Below the pieces are notes generated by a model. That model was not told where the DNA came from. It did no database searches and saw nothing but the letters and a program-made list of their open reading frames with translations. From contig CP071065.1 in NCBI GenBank assembly GCA_017164015.1, forward strand, positions 4,813,918 through 4,877,917: a DNA stretch of 64,000 nt. Direction: 5' to 3'. This DNA comes from Nostoc sp. UHCC 0702. GTDB taxonomy: Bacteria; Cyanobacteriota; Cyanobacteriia; Cyanobacteriales; Nostocaceae. Shown here piece by piece: positions 44,359 through 53,436 of the stretch (positions within the stretch are counted from its first letter, which is position 1; each line of letters starts with the position of its first letter). The translations under genes were made by a program, and so were the position numbers.

Positions 44359-44910
44359 TCAAGATACATCACTCAAAAAAGCAAACTCGGATTTTATATT
44401 CCAGCGCCTACCGTTGTGAATTAACAGCGTTAACTTGTCAGCCGTAAACTCAAAATACAACTGACGATTTTCAAACTTTAACCAAGCAGCTTTAAAGTTT
44501 TGCCTGGTTAAATCCCGAAATGCAACTGTCATATGAGGGGTGAAAGCTCGCTTTTTGCTAACCTTGTCAACAATTCCTAAGCTAGCTTCCATATGCGCCA
44601 TTAAATTTGCTTGCAACCTCAAAAGTTCTTGACTTTTCACCACATCTATATATATTACACGGGGAGGAAAGGTAGCAAACCCGCTGAGTGTAATAGGTAC
44701 TAAGTGTTGTTCACTAGCAAACTCCCTCAAAGCTGCTTCTAGAACTGCGACATCGTTATTTAGCCATTGAAAGGGGGGTTGCAAAGTAATATGTGGCGGA
44801 GATTTTTGGGCGTGGCGACTACCATACTTATCAGCAAAGTACTGCTTGATTTGGTTGGCGTAATCTTGAATGTCTAATGGCGGTAGTAGAGCGATGAAAT
44901 AAAGGCTCAT
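44359..44910 (-). CDS. 2'-5' RNA ligase-like 2H phosphoesterase
   Basis: This is a 183-residue protein. The two catalytic HxT motifs of 2H enzymes are PPHITLQPPF (about residue 39) and TPHMTVAF (about residue 124). The family includes LigT (2'-5' RNA ligase) and cyclic phosphodiesterases. The length is standard. It starts at ATG 44910, with repeat DNA on both sides. It converges on the type IV-like cluster, so is a separate unit. The natural substrate is unknown. Confidence 0.88.
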   Translation of the reverse strand: MSLYFIALLPPLDIQDYANQIKQYFADKYGSRHAQKSPPHITLQPPFQWLNNDVAVLEAALREFASEQHLVPITLSGFATFPPRVIYIDVVKSQELLRLQANLMAHMEASLGIVDKVSKKRAFTPHMTVAFRDLTRQNFKAAWLKFENRQLYFEFTADKLTLLIHNGRRWNIKSEFAFLSDVS

Positions 44911-45116
44911 TTGATTTTAAAAGAAGCGGAGGGGAGCGGGGGGAGCGGGGGAGCAGGGGAGCAGGGGGAGGAGTTAAGAGGGAAAATACTACAAATATCT
45001 TTACAAGACAGTGCCCGATAAATTATGTTTCACAACTGAGGATGCAAATCTTTCTTGCAATTCCCAATGCCCAATGCCCAATTCCCAATGCCCATTACCA
45101 TTTGAGGTCGCAAAAA

Positions 45117-45383
45117 ATGCCTTGGTTTGTGAAGATTGAAGAAGGCAAAGTCGATAAATCCATCTTTGACCAATACGTACCTGCTCACAAAGCCTATGTC
45201 GAAGAATTGATTGCCAAGGGACACAAAGCCAAAACTGGCTATTGGGCACAGTTCGGTGGAGGCATGTTGCTGTTTGAAGCCGCCTCAATGGCAGAAGCAG
45301 AAGTAATTGTGGCTCTTGACCCACTTGTAAAAAACGGCTGCGTCAACTATCAACTTTACGAATGGAAAATTATAGCGGAATGA
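45117..45383 (+). CDS. YCII-related (YciI-like) protein
   Basis: This is an 88-residue protein: MPWFVKIEEGKVDKSIFDQY, then HKAYVEELIAKGHKAKTGYW and MAEAEVIVALDPLVKNGCVN, the ferredoxin-like fold of YCII proteins. The catalytic His and Asp of that family may be H29 and D68. The ATG at 45117 is preceded by TTGAGGTCG; longer starts run through repeats. It lies 36 bp before the SRP RNA. Function unknown; YCII proteins may be small enzymes or stress factors. Confidence 0.8.
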   Translation: MPWFVKIEEGKVDKSIFDQYVPAHKAYVEELIAKGHKAKTGYWAQFGGGMLLFEAASMAEAEVIVALDPLVKNGCVNYQLYEWKIIAE

Positions 45384-45418
45384 CACACTTACGGGAATTT
45401 GATGTTATAGTATTTATA

Positions 45419-45515
45419 GACCTGGATCTATGCGACTGCAACGCCTAAACTTTGTCAGAACCGGAAGGTAGCAGCAATACGGGATGCTTGTGGTAGGCGT
45501 AGTCTCCGGGTCGCC
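45419..45515 (+). ncRNA. ffs: Signal recognition particle RNA (4.5S-type)
   Basis: The apical signature GTCAGAACCGGAAGGTAGCAGC region is seen in two parts: CAGAACCGGAAGG with the GGAA tetraloop, and AGCAGCAATACGGG. The ends GACCTGG (45419) and CCGGGTC (45506) pair, and internal CGACTGCAACGCCTA pairs with TAGGCGTAGTC. The length of about 97 nt is right for cyanobacteria. The RNA binds Ffh and directs membrane proteins to the translocon. Confidence 0.92.
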
Positions 45516-45540
45516 CTATTTTTAGGAGCGTTCAGCAGCA

Positions 45541-45921
45541 ATGCCTGGTTTTGGAGATATTGTTCAAAAAGCTTTTTACCTCGGTGTTGGTTTGGCTTCT
45601 TACGCGGGTGAGAAAGCAGGAGGCAAATTAGCAGAACTGCGATCGCAAGTCCAAAAACTGGCAGACGAAATGGTCGCAAAGGGTGAAATGACCACAGAAG
45701 AAGCTCGGCGCTTCGTCGAAGATATGATGAGGCAAGCGCAACAGCCGCAAGCATCTAATACAACCCCCGAAAAAGCACCTCCTTCTGAACCTCGTCGCAT
45801 CGAAATCTTAGAGGATGATGAAGAGCCAACGGTGAAACAAGATTCAAATGAAAATGTGGATCAATTACGCGAACAAGTGCTAGAACTGCAAGAAGAGTTA
45901 AAAAAATTGCAAAACGATTAG
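45541..45921 (+). CDS. Phasin-like coiled-coil protein
   Basis: This is a 126-residue protein. The N-terminus (GFGDIVQKAFYLGVGLASYA) is followed by an alpha-helical LAELRSQVQKLADEMVAKG segment, typical of phasin/polyhydroxyalkanoate-granule proteins found in cyanobacteria. An acidic, Pro-rich linker leads to a C-terminal coiled coil (VDQLREQVLELQEELKKLQ). GGAG precedes the ATG. It lies 26 bp after the SRP RNA. Granule binding is inferred. Confidence 0.7.
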   Translation: MPGFGDIVQKAFYLGVGLASYAGEKAGGKLAELRSQVQKLADEMVAKGEMTTEEARRFVEDMMRQAQQPQASNTTPEKAPPSEPRRIEILEDDEEPTVKQDSNENVDQLREQVLELQEELKKLQND

Positions 45922-46081
45922 TAAAAAGCAACTTTTTATTTTGACTATCAGCACAAATTAACATTTTAGCATCAGCGGATGCACAGACACTTTATAATAT
46001 ACATTGCCTAGGGTGTACTCTAGTGCTTCAAGCCAGGTTGCACCAAGCGTCCTGTTTGTAGCCAGTAAGGGCGTTAAGTTT

Positions 46082-46477
46082 ATGGAACAATGGCAAAAAG
46101 ATTTAATGGAAATCGTAGAAACAGTGGCTGATGAAGTAGAGCGCTTTTTCTTGGGAATGAGTGAAATGGTAGAAGTCTTCTGTGAGTTAACAGAAGAATT
46201 TACTGAACAAGTACAAACTAGCATTGCCACCGAAGTTGACCAGTACATCCAGGATTTCGCTGAACCATTTTTTGAAATTTATGGGGAACTGGAAGACATT
46301 GTGGCAGATGTAGATCCAGGTTTTCCTTATTCAGTTGATGCCACACCAGAAAAAAATGCCGCCTGCATAGGTTGTAGTAATTACCACGGTCAAGTGTATG
46401 GTGGTAACTTGTTAGTATGTGCCATGCATCCTCATGGGTGGGATGATGAGAATTGTCCTGACTGGGAGCAGGTGTAG
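46082..46477 (+). CDS. Conserved cyanobacterial acidic protein with C-terminal Cys motif
   Basis: This is a 131-residue protein from the ATG at 46082. The first 85 residues are acidic helices (WQKDLMEIVETVADEVERFF, then EEFTEQVQTSIATEVDQYI). The last 40 hold CIGCSNYHGQ and VCAMHPHGWDDENCPDW, four cysteines and several histidines that look like a metal-binding site. No name is recognised. A longer frame back to 46004 lacks a supporting start. A CAGGGGAG repeat begins at its stop. Confidence 0.7.
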   Translation: MEQWQKDLMEIVETVADEVERFFLGMSEMVEVFCELTEEFTEQVQTSIATEVDQYIQDFAEPFFEIYGELEDIVADVDPGFPYSVDATPEKNAACIGCSNYHGQVYGGNLLVCAMHPHGWDDENCPDWEQV

Positions 46478-46622
46478 AGCAGGGGAGCAGGGGAGCAGGG
46501 GAGCAGGGGAGCAGGGGACAGGAGAATAACAACTGACAACTGACAACTGACAACTGACCACTGACAACTGACAACTGACAACTGACAAATGACAACTGAC
46601 AACTGACAAATGACAACTGACA
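46474..46622. repeat. GAGCAGG and CAACTGA tandem repeats reaching into queF
   Basis: GCAGGGGA units lie from 46477, then CAACTGA/CAAATGA heptamers to 46622. The queF start codon is one of the ATGs made by a CAAATGA unit. Confidence 0.93.
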
Positions 46623-47020
46623 ATTTACCAAGCCAAGAAATAAAGTATGGCGAACGCAACATTGCGGAAGGAGAATTAATTACATTTCCTAATCCGCGTG
46701 TGGGAAGGCGATACGATATCAACATTAGTTTGCCGGAATTTACCTGTAAATGTCCGTTTTCTGGCTATCCTGACTTTGCCACGATTTATATTACCTACGT
46801 ACCAGATGAGCGGGTGGTGGAATTGAAGGCGCTTAAACTTTACATTAACAGTTATCGCGATCGCTACATTTCCCACGAAGAATCCGCAAATCAAATTTTG
46901 GATGATTTTGTCGCAGCTTGTGACCCTTTAGAAGTCACGGTGAAGGCAGATTTTAGCCCCCGTGGCAATGTTCATACTGTTATCGAAGTACGACACCAGA
47001 AGCAATCTATTAGTGATTAG
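46610..47020 (+). CDS. queF: NADPH-dependent 7-cyano-7-deazaguanine reductase
   Basis: This is a 136-residue protein of the small unimodular QueF type. It reduces preQ0 to preQ1 in queuosine synthesis for tRNA wobble modification. The catalytic cysteine is in TCKCPFSGYPDFATI, and EHxxxE-type features include ELKALKLYINSYRD and SHEESANQILDD. The start codon and first residues (MTTDNLP) come from a CAAATGA repeat unit. The conserved core from about residue 12 is complete, so the start may have been remade by repeat expansion. Confidence 0.93.
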   Translation: MTTDNLPSQEIKYGERNIAEGELITFPNPRVGRRYDINISLPEFTCKCPFSGYPDFATIYITYVPDERVVELKALKLYINSYRDRYISHEESANQILDDFVAACDPLEVTVKADFSPRGNVHTVIEVRHQKQSISD

Positions 47021-47253
47021 CACAGACAGAATTAATTACGAATTATGAATTAGTATTTTTTATTCTGCAATTTTATTTGCCGCAGACTGCACCTGATCCA
47101 CAACTTTTTTAGACAAAGGAAGATATCCAAGTTCCAAACTGGATTTTTGACCCTCAGTTAAAGTCCAGTCAATAAAGTTTTTCAATGCTTGAGCTTTAAC
47201 CGCATCTTGATATTGGCGTTGACACTCCCCCAACTGACTAAGTATCGCTTCGC

Positions 47254-48468
47254 TCACTTAGTCGTAAAGTTGGGGGATTCTTCATTCACCGTCAGAACTT
47301 GCTCTAACAGGCTTACGCCAATTAGCGTAGAGGTTCCGACTCCTGAAGCGTTACTTCGCTTGTGCCCCAAGCTAGCGATGCCGCGATTCAAAATATTTTT
47401 TGCAGCATTAACATCCCTCTGTAAACTACAGCCACAACTGCATACATGGCTACGAGTTGAGAGGGATTTTTTCACAATTGCACCACAATCTGAGCATTTT
47501 TGAGATGTCATTCTCGGATTGACAGCAACAACTGTACTGTTAAATATAGCCGCAAAATATTCTAACCAACGACGGAACATTGACCAAGAAGCATCATTAA
47601 TACTCTTGGCAAGAGCGTGATTTTTCACCATACCTTTAACATTTAAATCTTCATAGGCTACTAAGGCGTTAGCCTTGCATACGTTACGCGCCAATCTCAT
47701 GGCGTGTTCTTTCCGTTGCCTACTTACTTTTAAATGCTTCCTTTGATATCTCTGTCTGGCTATCCGTCGTTTGTTTTTGCCTTTCTCTTTTTTGTAAATT
47801 TGACGTTGAGCGTGTTTAATTGCTTTCTCAGCTTGACTCAAAAATCTAGGATTTTCCTCATGATTACCTTTGGAATCTGAGTAAAAATATTCAAGACCCA
47901 CATCTAGCCCGATTTCACCATTAGCAATTCTGGATTCAGATTTAACGTCTACATCAATGCAGAATTGGCAATAGTAACCATCAGCTTTTTTGAGTAATCT
48001 AACACGCTTAATCTGTTTGACTGGGTAAGTTTGAATATCCCATTTACCAAGTAATTTAACCTCACCTATAGCTTTTTTGTCGGTAAAGGTAATACGTCTT
48101 TTGATAGCGTTTAAAGCCCATCCTGACGTTTTATACTCAACCGAACGGTTATCTTTCTGAAATCTGGGATATCCCTTTTTACCTGATACTTTTTTCTGAC
48201 AATTCTGGTAAAACCTATCAATGGCTAGCCACGCTCTTTCAGTGGCAGATTGACAAGCCATTGAATTTAATTTCTCAACAAATTTAAATTCCTTCCGTAA
48301 TGCTGTTGAGTAATTATTCAAAGCAATTTTATTAACTTTGGCTTCTTTTGGTGCATCCATCCAGTAGCGTATAGCTTTATTTCTGATGAATTTAGTTGTA
48401 CGGATAGCTTCGTTAATTGCATCATATTGATGCTTCTTAGCTTTAACTTTGTACTCTAAAACTAGCAT
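47254..48468 (-). CDS. tnpB: IS605 TnpB, RNA-guided nuclease (intact)
   Basis: This is a 404-residue protein. RuvC-I is GLDVGLEYF, RuvC-II is VAYEDLNVKGM, and RuvC-III is QRDVNAAKN, with a zinc finger CSDCG/CSCGC between. The N-terminal half has the usual Lys/Arg-rich helices (KAKKHQYDAINEAIRTTKF). All catalytic aspartates and the glutamate are present, so it is probably active. TnpB cuts the empty donor site guided by RNA from the element's right end, favouring element retention. The guide, if made, would read minus-strand pstS sequence from 47218 downward. Confidence 0.92.
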   Translation of the reverse strand: MLVLEYKVKAKKHQYDAINEAIRTTKFIRNKAIRYWMDAPKEAKVNKIALNNYSTALRKEFKFVEKLNSMACQSATERAWLAIDRFYQNCQKKVSGKKGYPRFQKDNRSVEYKTSGWALNAIKRRITFTDKKAIGEVKLLGKWDIQTYPVKQIKRVRLLKKADGYYCQFCIDVDVKSESRIANGEIGLDVGLEYFYSDSKGNHEENPRFLSQAEKAIKHAQRQIYKKEKGKNKRRIARQRYQRKHLKVSRQRKEHAMRLARNVCKANALVAYEDLNVKGMVKNHALAKSINDASWSMFRRWLEYFAAIFNSTVVAVNPRMTSQKCSDCGAIVKKSLSTRSHVCSCGCSLQRDVNAAKNILNRGIASLGHKRSNASGVGTSTLIGVSLLEQVLTVNEESPNFTTK

Positions 48469-48555
48469 TACTTAATCACCTCCTTGGGTTAATTCATTGA
48501 CTGTAAATATAGTAGCGAGTTATTATTTAAGTGTCAATAGCTCCGAATAAAAAAC

Positions 48556-48957
48556 ATGACTAATTCGTTAGAACCTAGACACAACAATCACTCTATAGGT
48601 AACGCTGTCGTTCATCTGGTATGGATACCCAAGCGTAGACGTAAGGTGTTAGTGAATGAAGTAGCTAAACGAGTAAGACAGATATTTTATGATTTAGCTT
48701 CATATAAAGATTGGGATATTCTGGCTCTGGAAATAGCACCAGACCACATACATTTATTTGTGGAATATCAACCAACTTACGCGATTAATCAAATAGTTAA
48801 ATTCTTTAAAGGCAGGTCATCTTATCTGCTTAGAAGCGAGTTTCCAGATTTAAAAAAGATGCCTAGTATGTGGACAAATAGTTATTTTTATTCAACTGCT
48901 GGAAATGTTAGCGCGGCAGTAATCAAGAAATATATTGAAGATCCTCACCACAAATAG
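48556..48957 (+). CDS. tnpA: IS200/IS605 transposase TnpA (Y1 HUH)
   Basis: This is a 133-residue Y1 transposase: HUH in PDHIHLFVEY (about residue 70), followed by INQIVKFFKGRSSYLLR and the candidate nucleophile tyrosine in IKKYIEDPHHK. It is clearly different in sequence from the TnpA at 1268-1669, so the two IS elements in the window belong to different subgroups. It starts 87 bp from tnpB. No defect is visible. Confidence 0.92.
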   Translation: MTNSLEPRHNNHSIGNAVVHLVWIPKRRRKVLVNEVAKRVRQIFYDLASYKDWDILALEIAPDHIHLFVEYQPTYAINQIVKFFKGRSSYLLRSEFPDLKKMPSMWTNSYFYSTAGNVSAAVIKKYIEDPHHK

Positions 48958-49994
48958 AAAATATCACGGTGAATAAATTCACCGTTGGCGCTACATCCCT
49001 GGTCTAAAGACACAGGGTTTTGCGCCTATCGGAAAGTCTTATAAGTTAGAAGCCAGGTGTAAGTAACAATAGGATAAGACTGATTACCTATAGGATCGGT
49101 GATAAAAGCAATCAAGTTATCAGCGGGTAATTTGACTGCTTCTAAGGTTTTAGCTGCCGATTCTGGTGTCGGTGTGATGTAGTTACCAGATTTATTTTCC
49201 AAAGCAGCTACAGGTAATTGATTGCGTGTAGCGTAGACATATTCTACGTAGCCAATGGCTCCTGGAATTTGTTGAATTTGGGCGGTAACACCTTCGTTGC
49301 CTTTTGCACCAATTCCTACTGGCCATGGTACAGCTTTCCCAGCCCCGACCTTGCTCTTCCATTCCGGACTGATAGCACTGAGGTGTTGTGTCAACACGCT
49401 GGTAGTGCCACTACCATCAGTTCGGTGTACAACCACAATCGGAAGATCGGGCAACTTTACCTCAGGATTAGCTAAAGCTATTTGAGGATGATTCCAGTTA
49501 GTAATTTTTCCTAAAAAGATATCTATATAGACTTGGCGTGGCAGCTTTAAATTAGTTGGCACATTCAGGTTGTAACCCAGCACTATAGCACCGGCTGTTA
49601 TAGGCAAGGCAATTACTCCCCGATTAATCTGGGCTGCTTGTTGTTTTGTAATTGCCACGTCACTGGCTGCAAAGTCTACAGTACCGTTGATGAAATGCTG
49701 CACACCTGCGCTACTACCTATGGATTGATAGTTAATTTCTACATTGGGATAATGCTTGTTGTAATCTAAAACCCAGCGCTGATATAAAGGTGCGGGAAAA
49801 CTTGCCCCAGCACCAACTAAAGAAACATGTTTGGTGTTTCTATTATCAGCAGCGCAGGCGGCAATACTCAACGAGAGAGCGATGAGGGATAGAAGGTAAG
49901 TTTGGCGCTTAGATTGAAGTTGAGCAGACATATTAAGTAGAAGGCAGGGGTGCAGGGGTGCAGAGGGGCAGGGGAGATAATTTTTCACTCCTAT

Positions 49995-50085
49995 AGGACT
50001 TACGCACTCGTGACGAAAAACTAAGCTTTTGCGATTACAACGCTAAGCTCGTAATGACGTAAAACCGTAGTCCGTGCGTAAGTCC
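49995..50085. mobile_element. AGGACTTACGCAC MITE
   Basis: This is a 91-bp element with perfect inverted ends AGGACTTACGCAC and GTGCGTAAGTCCT. The core is ACTAAGCTTTTGCGATTACA and ACGTAAAACCGTAGTCC. A decayed copy is at 12725-12800. It has no coding capacity. Confidence 0.88.
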
Positions 50086-50092
50086 TGTCCTA

Positions 50093-50195
50093 ACAACTGA
50101 CAACTGACAACTGACAACTGACAACTAACAACTGACAACTGACAACTGACAACTAACAACTGACAACTGACAACTGACAACTGACAACTGACTCC
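50093..50195. repeat. CAACTGA heptamer array
   Basis: About 14 CAACTGA/CAACTAA copies lie upstream of pstS and before the ccs1 stop. Confidence 0.95.
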
Positions 50196-50210
50196 CCACA
50201 TTCAAAGAAG

Positions 50211-51629
50211 CTATGGCAAATTTGGATTCGATGTTAGGGATTGTGTAGTTTTGGCTTGCTCTTCACTTTCTGGTTGTGAACTCAGTCGCTCTAAAATGTC
50301 TAAAACTTCCCTTTCAAAAACAACCTGGGCACGATTAGTTTTACCACCTACATACAAGCGATCGCTTTTTTCTAATGCCCAAATTTGTGAGTGCGAGAAG
50401 TAACTCATCACCGTACCCAGCATCAGCACGGCAAAGCCTGAGTAAACCATCGGTATACCTGGATCAGATTTAATTTGTAACCCAGTGCTGCCAATAACAT
50501 CGAGAATTTTCAGCGTCACGCCATTGATTTGAGTGGACATCCCAGTCCGCACGGTATCAACTAGCTTGCCTGCGGCATCGTAAATTAATACCATACCTTG
50601 CAAGTCTTTGGCTATCAGGGAAACACCCTCACTCAAATCCGGTTTCGTGGGAATCCAAGTGCCCCAGATGCGCCCTCTGCCGTTGGTATTCAATGCTGCC
50701 ATCGGCAGTTGAAAAATGGGACTGTTGTTGAATCGAATGCGAACAGCTGAGAGACCCCAATCAGTTTGATAGAAAGTTACGCCCCGATAACGTAAGGGCT
50801 GGTTGACAAAAATCTTCTTATGGTCTACTTCCTCTCCTTGATTATTCAAGACAGACATGTCTGAGTAAAACTGGTCAATTCCGCCCGATGGTGTATAGTC
50901 AATCCAAAAACGATTCACTCGTACAGACCAATCTTTCAAAATTTGGGTATTTGCCCAGGGCCCCGCATCTATAATATTTTTCACTTGAAATGTATCGCCG
51001 CTAGCAACCATTTCCTGGGCAAAAAATCCGGTCATCGCCCCCAAGATTCCCCCCAACAGAATAGTCACGATGCCCACATGAACGATGATTGGGCCGATGC
51101 GTCCTACTATTCCTTTACGGGCGTAGAGAATGCCGTCTTTTTCTTGAAAAACTTTATAGCGGCGCTTCTGTAATATTTCTTTTAAAGAATTTACAGAACC
51201 AGTATCTAGTTCTGCACTCAAAGCTAATTTTTGAAATTGCCGTGGTTCTTCGTAATATTTCCAGCGACGCGCTGTTTTTAAGGCTGGTAACTGGCGGGTG
51301 AAGGTACAAGCAGTGAGGCTAGTGCCAAACAAAATCAGTAACGCCAGAAACCACCAGGTACGATATACATGGTCTAAACCAACTACCTGGATCACCTTCC
51401 AAGTTAAAAAACCAAACAAAGCGGGATGCTCTGGGTAATTAGCTTGGTAGAATGCGGGTGATTGACCTTGTTCAATGACAGTACCACTGATGCTGAAAAC
51501 AGCGATTAATAGTAGTAAGGCGATCGCTAATCGTAAATCTGTCAATACAGGCAAAAACTCCCGCCGCAAGAATCGCCCAGGTACCGACCACCAACTTGAT
51601 TCTGTGGACGCTGAATTTTCTGTTGTCAT
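50211..51629 (-). CDS. ccs1: Cytochrome c biogenesis protein Ccs1 (ResB-like)
   Basis: This is a 472-residue ResB-domain membrane protein. It has three N-terminal membrane segments (LAIALLLLIAVFSISGTVIE, WFLALLILFGTSLTACTF, GPIIVHVGIVTILLGGILGA), a large lumenal domain, and a last helix (GFAVLMLGTVMSYFS). ResB/Ccs1 with CcsA delivers heme to apocytochrome c on the thylakoid lumen side (system II). Its start is 4 bp after the ccdA stop on the same strand, so the two are an operon for cytochrome c maturation. Confidence 0.94.
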   Translation of the reverse strand: MTTENSASTESSWWSVPGRFLRREFLPVLTDLRLAIALLLLIAVFSISGTVIEQGQSPAFYQANYPEHPALFGFLTWKVIQVVGLDHVYRTWWFLALLILFGTSLTACTFTRQLPALKTARRWKYYEEPRQFQKLALSAELDTGSVNSLKEILQKRRYKVFQEKDGILYARKGIVGRIGPIIVHVGIVTILLGGILGAMTGFFAQEMVASGDTFQVKNIIDAGPWANTQILKDWSVRVNRFWIDYTPSGGIDQFYSDMSVLNNQGEEVDHKKIFVNQPLRYRGVTFYQTDWGLSAVRIRFNNSPIFQLPMAALNTNGRGRIWGTWIPTKPDLSEGVSLIAKDLQGMVLIYDAAGKLVDTVRTGMSTQINGVTLKILDVIGSTGLQIKSDPGIPMVYSGFAVLMLGTVMSYFSHSQIWALEKSDRLYVGGKTNRAQVVFEREVLDILERLSSQPESEEQAKTTQSLTSNPNLP

Positions 51630-51632
51630 TGA

Positions 51633-52373
51633 TTAAAAACTTCCAAAAGGAATCCGCGAAACTAAGGAAAATACACCGAATCCTACCAACAGTACCCCGC
51701 TAACTGGGTTAATCCAACCAGACCAGCGACGCAACTCTAGTAAATTTTTAATTGCAGCAGTAAAAGTACCTGCCAAAATTAATGGTGCTACATATCCGGC
51801 TGTATACGACAGTAGCAAAATAGCGCCTAAAATTAAGTCTTGTGTATTGGCAACCCAACCTAGTAAGCTGGCTAAAACAGGCGTGCTACATGGAGATGCC
51901 ACTAAACCGAAAGTCAGCCCAATTGCGTAGGAACGCACACCTTTTGGTAAATCTGGCGAAATCCAATTGGTTTCGCCTAGTGATGGAAATTGCAAGGGCA
52001 ATGCTTCTAGTAAGTTCAGCCCCATGAGAATGGCGATAATGCTGACAATAATCGGTAAACCAATTCCCACTTGACCATAGACTTTGCCAACAAAAGCTGC
52101 TATAATACCAAGCCCTGCAAGTGTAGTTGCCAATCCTAAAGCAAACCAAGTTGATTGAGCAGCTGCTTGTAGGCGGCTTTTTGCTTCATAGCCACCGATA
52201 TAGGCAATAGTAATCGGTAGCATGGAAAGCATACAGGGTGTGAGGCTGGTGAGTAAACCAGCCGTAAAAATGATGCCAATGCTAAGCAAGCTGAGGTGTG
52301 ACAGTTGGTTAGAAACAAGAGTATTGGCAAATTGTTCTAATTCATAAATTCGGGTTTGCAGGTTTTCAAGCAT
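51633..52373 (-). CDS. ccdA: Cytochrome c biogenesis protein CcdA
   Basis: This is a 246-residue protein with six membrane helices. The paired cysteines that carry reducing power are in SLTPCMLSMLPI and LVASPCSTPVLASL, in two internally repeated halves. CcdA moves thiol-disulfide equivalents across the membrane to keep apocytochrome c cysteines reduced. The ccs1 start lies 4 bp downstream, a classic system II pair. It begins at ATG 52373. Confidence 0.95.
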   Translation of the reverse strand: MLENLQTRIYELEQFANTLVSNQLSHLSLLSIGIIFTAGLLTSLTPCMLSMLPITIAYIGGYEAKSRLQAAAQSTWFALGLATTLAGLGIIAAFVGKVYGQVGIGLPIIVSIIAILMGLNLLEALPLQFPSLGETNWISPDLPKGVRSYAIGLTFGLVASPCSTPVLASLLGWVANTQDLILGAILLLSYTAGYVAPLILAGTFTAAIKNLLELRRWSGWINPVSGVLLVGFGVFSLVSRIPFGSF

Positions 52374-52436
52374 GAGGTATTTATGAGCGGGAATGCTTAC
52401 TCTGCTTGAATTTTAGCTTAATTTTCCCTACTGGGG

Positions 52437-52683
52437 GAAGGGATGAGGGGGGATGAGGGGGATGGGGGGGATGAGGGGGATGAGAGTTTATTCTTAGATT
52501 TCTAACTCAGAACTGGGCAGTTTCAAGTCAGCTACCCATGAGAAAATCCGACAATGAAGTATGAAGATATCTCTTCCCCAGTCCCCAGTCCCCAGTCCCC
52601 AGTCCCCAGTCCCCAGTCCCCAGTCCCCAGTCCCCAGTCCCCAGTCCCCAGTCCCCAGTCCCCAGTCCCCAGTCCCCAGTCCC
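52437..52683. repeat. GGGGATGA and CCCCAGT tandem arrays
   Basis: GAGGGGGAT units lie from 52437 to 52490, and CCCCAGT heptamers (about 15) from 52575 to 52683. Confidence 0.95.
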
Positions 52684-52725
52684 CGTAAATTGAAGTTTTT
52701 ATAAAGTAATTATTATGTCGGAAGT

Positions 52726-53436
52726 TTAAATTGTGGATGATTCAGGCAGTTCAAACTTGTAACCATAGCCTCGAACGGTTTTAATAAACTCAGGCACAGT
52801 AGTATCAACTTCCATCTTTTTGCGAAGCTGACCAATATGTACGTCAACTACCCGGCCGTCTCCCACATAGTCACAACCCCAAATTTTTTGGATTAGCTGT
52901 GGACGACTCCAAGCTTGATTTGGATGACTTGCCAAAAAATGTAAAATATTAAATTCTAAAGCTGTTAAGCTCAGAGGCTTATCGTTAAGTGTTACCTCCC
53001 GACCATCTGGGTTGATTGCTAGCTGTTTGAAGATCAACCGCTGTGTAGGAGAAGGGTTAATTGTGCGTATGCGTCTTAAAAGCGCTTCTACTCTGACTTC
53101 AACTTCTGCTAAGCTAAATGGCTTTGTCATGAAGTCATCAGCACCAGCAGCAAGGATACTAATTTTATCGGCTTCGGCAGTCCGTCCAGACAATATCATC
53201 ACTAAGACATTAGTACGACTCTGCATTTCTTGACAAAGCTGATAGCCACTGGTGTCTGGCAAATTCCAATCCAGAATTACTAAAGCCGGGTTGAAATGCT
53301 CAAACAAAGACAACGCCGTTTTTCCATCTGCTGCGGACTCTATTTGATATTTTCGACCTAAAAAGCGATGTATGAGATTGCGGACGCCAAAGTCGTCATC
53401 GACAACAAGAATTTTGGGATTTGTAGCGGGAACCAT
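52726..53436 (-). CDS. OmpR-family response regulator
   Basis: This is a 236-residue regulator. The receiver domain (about residues 8-122) has the acidic pair VDDD, phosphorylation site VILDWNLPD and MTKPF lysine. A winged-helix DNA-binding domain follows (about 140-230) with LTALEFNILHFLA and RVVDVHIGQLRKK. The start at 53436 is preferred because AAGG sits 8 bp upstream; 53442 is the alternative. No cognate kinase is adjacent, so the stimulus is unknown. It may be one of the orphan regulators common in cyanobacteria. Confidence 0.92.
   Translation of the reverse strand: MVPATNPKILVVDDDFGVRNLIHRFLGRKYQIESAADGKTALSLFEHFNPALVILDWNLPDTSGYQLCQEMQSRTNVLVMILSGRTAEADKISILAAGADDFMTKPFSLAEVEVRVEALLRRIRTINPSPTQRLIFKQLAINPDGREVTLNDKPLSLTALEFNILHFLASHPNQAWSRPQLIQKIWGCDYVGDGRVVDVHIGQLRKKMEVDTTVPEFIKTVRGYGYKFELPESSTI

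Larger units (their letters stand above)
47219..49031. mobile_element. IS200/IS605-family element inserted in pstS
   Basis: The 1,813-bp element carries tnpB (minus) and tnpA (plus), divergently arranged. Right-end hairpin CTAAGT...ACTTAG lies near 47238-47261, and left-end hairpin CCCTGG...ACAGGG near 48999-49018. There is no target duplication, as expected. On the minus strand the element follows GACTTTC, a possible target or TnpB target-adjacent site. Confidence 0.88.
47060..49931 (-). pseudogene. pstS: Phosphate ABC transporter substrate-binding protein, split by IS605
   Basis: The N-terminal part (49931 down to 49032) has a lipoprotein signal (SIAAC) and phosphate-binding parts HVSLVGAGASFPAPLYQRW, SIGSSAGVQHFI and HRTDGSGTTSVLTQHL, and ends VTYTWLLTYKTF. 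The C-terminal part (47218 down to 47060) resumes RQYQDAVKAQALKNFIDWTL and ends NKIAE. Joining at the IS borders restores one reading frame. PstS captures phosphate outside the plasma membrane for PstABC. As it stands the protein lacks its last 50 residues or so and is probably inactive; another copy must serve if Pst is used. Confidence 0.92.
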
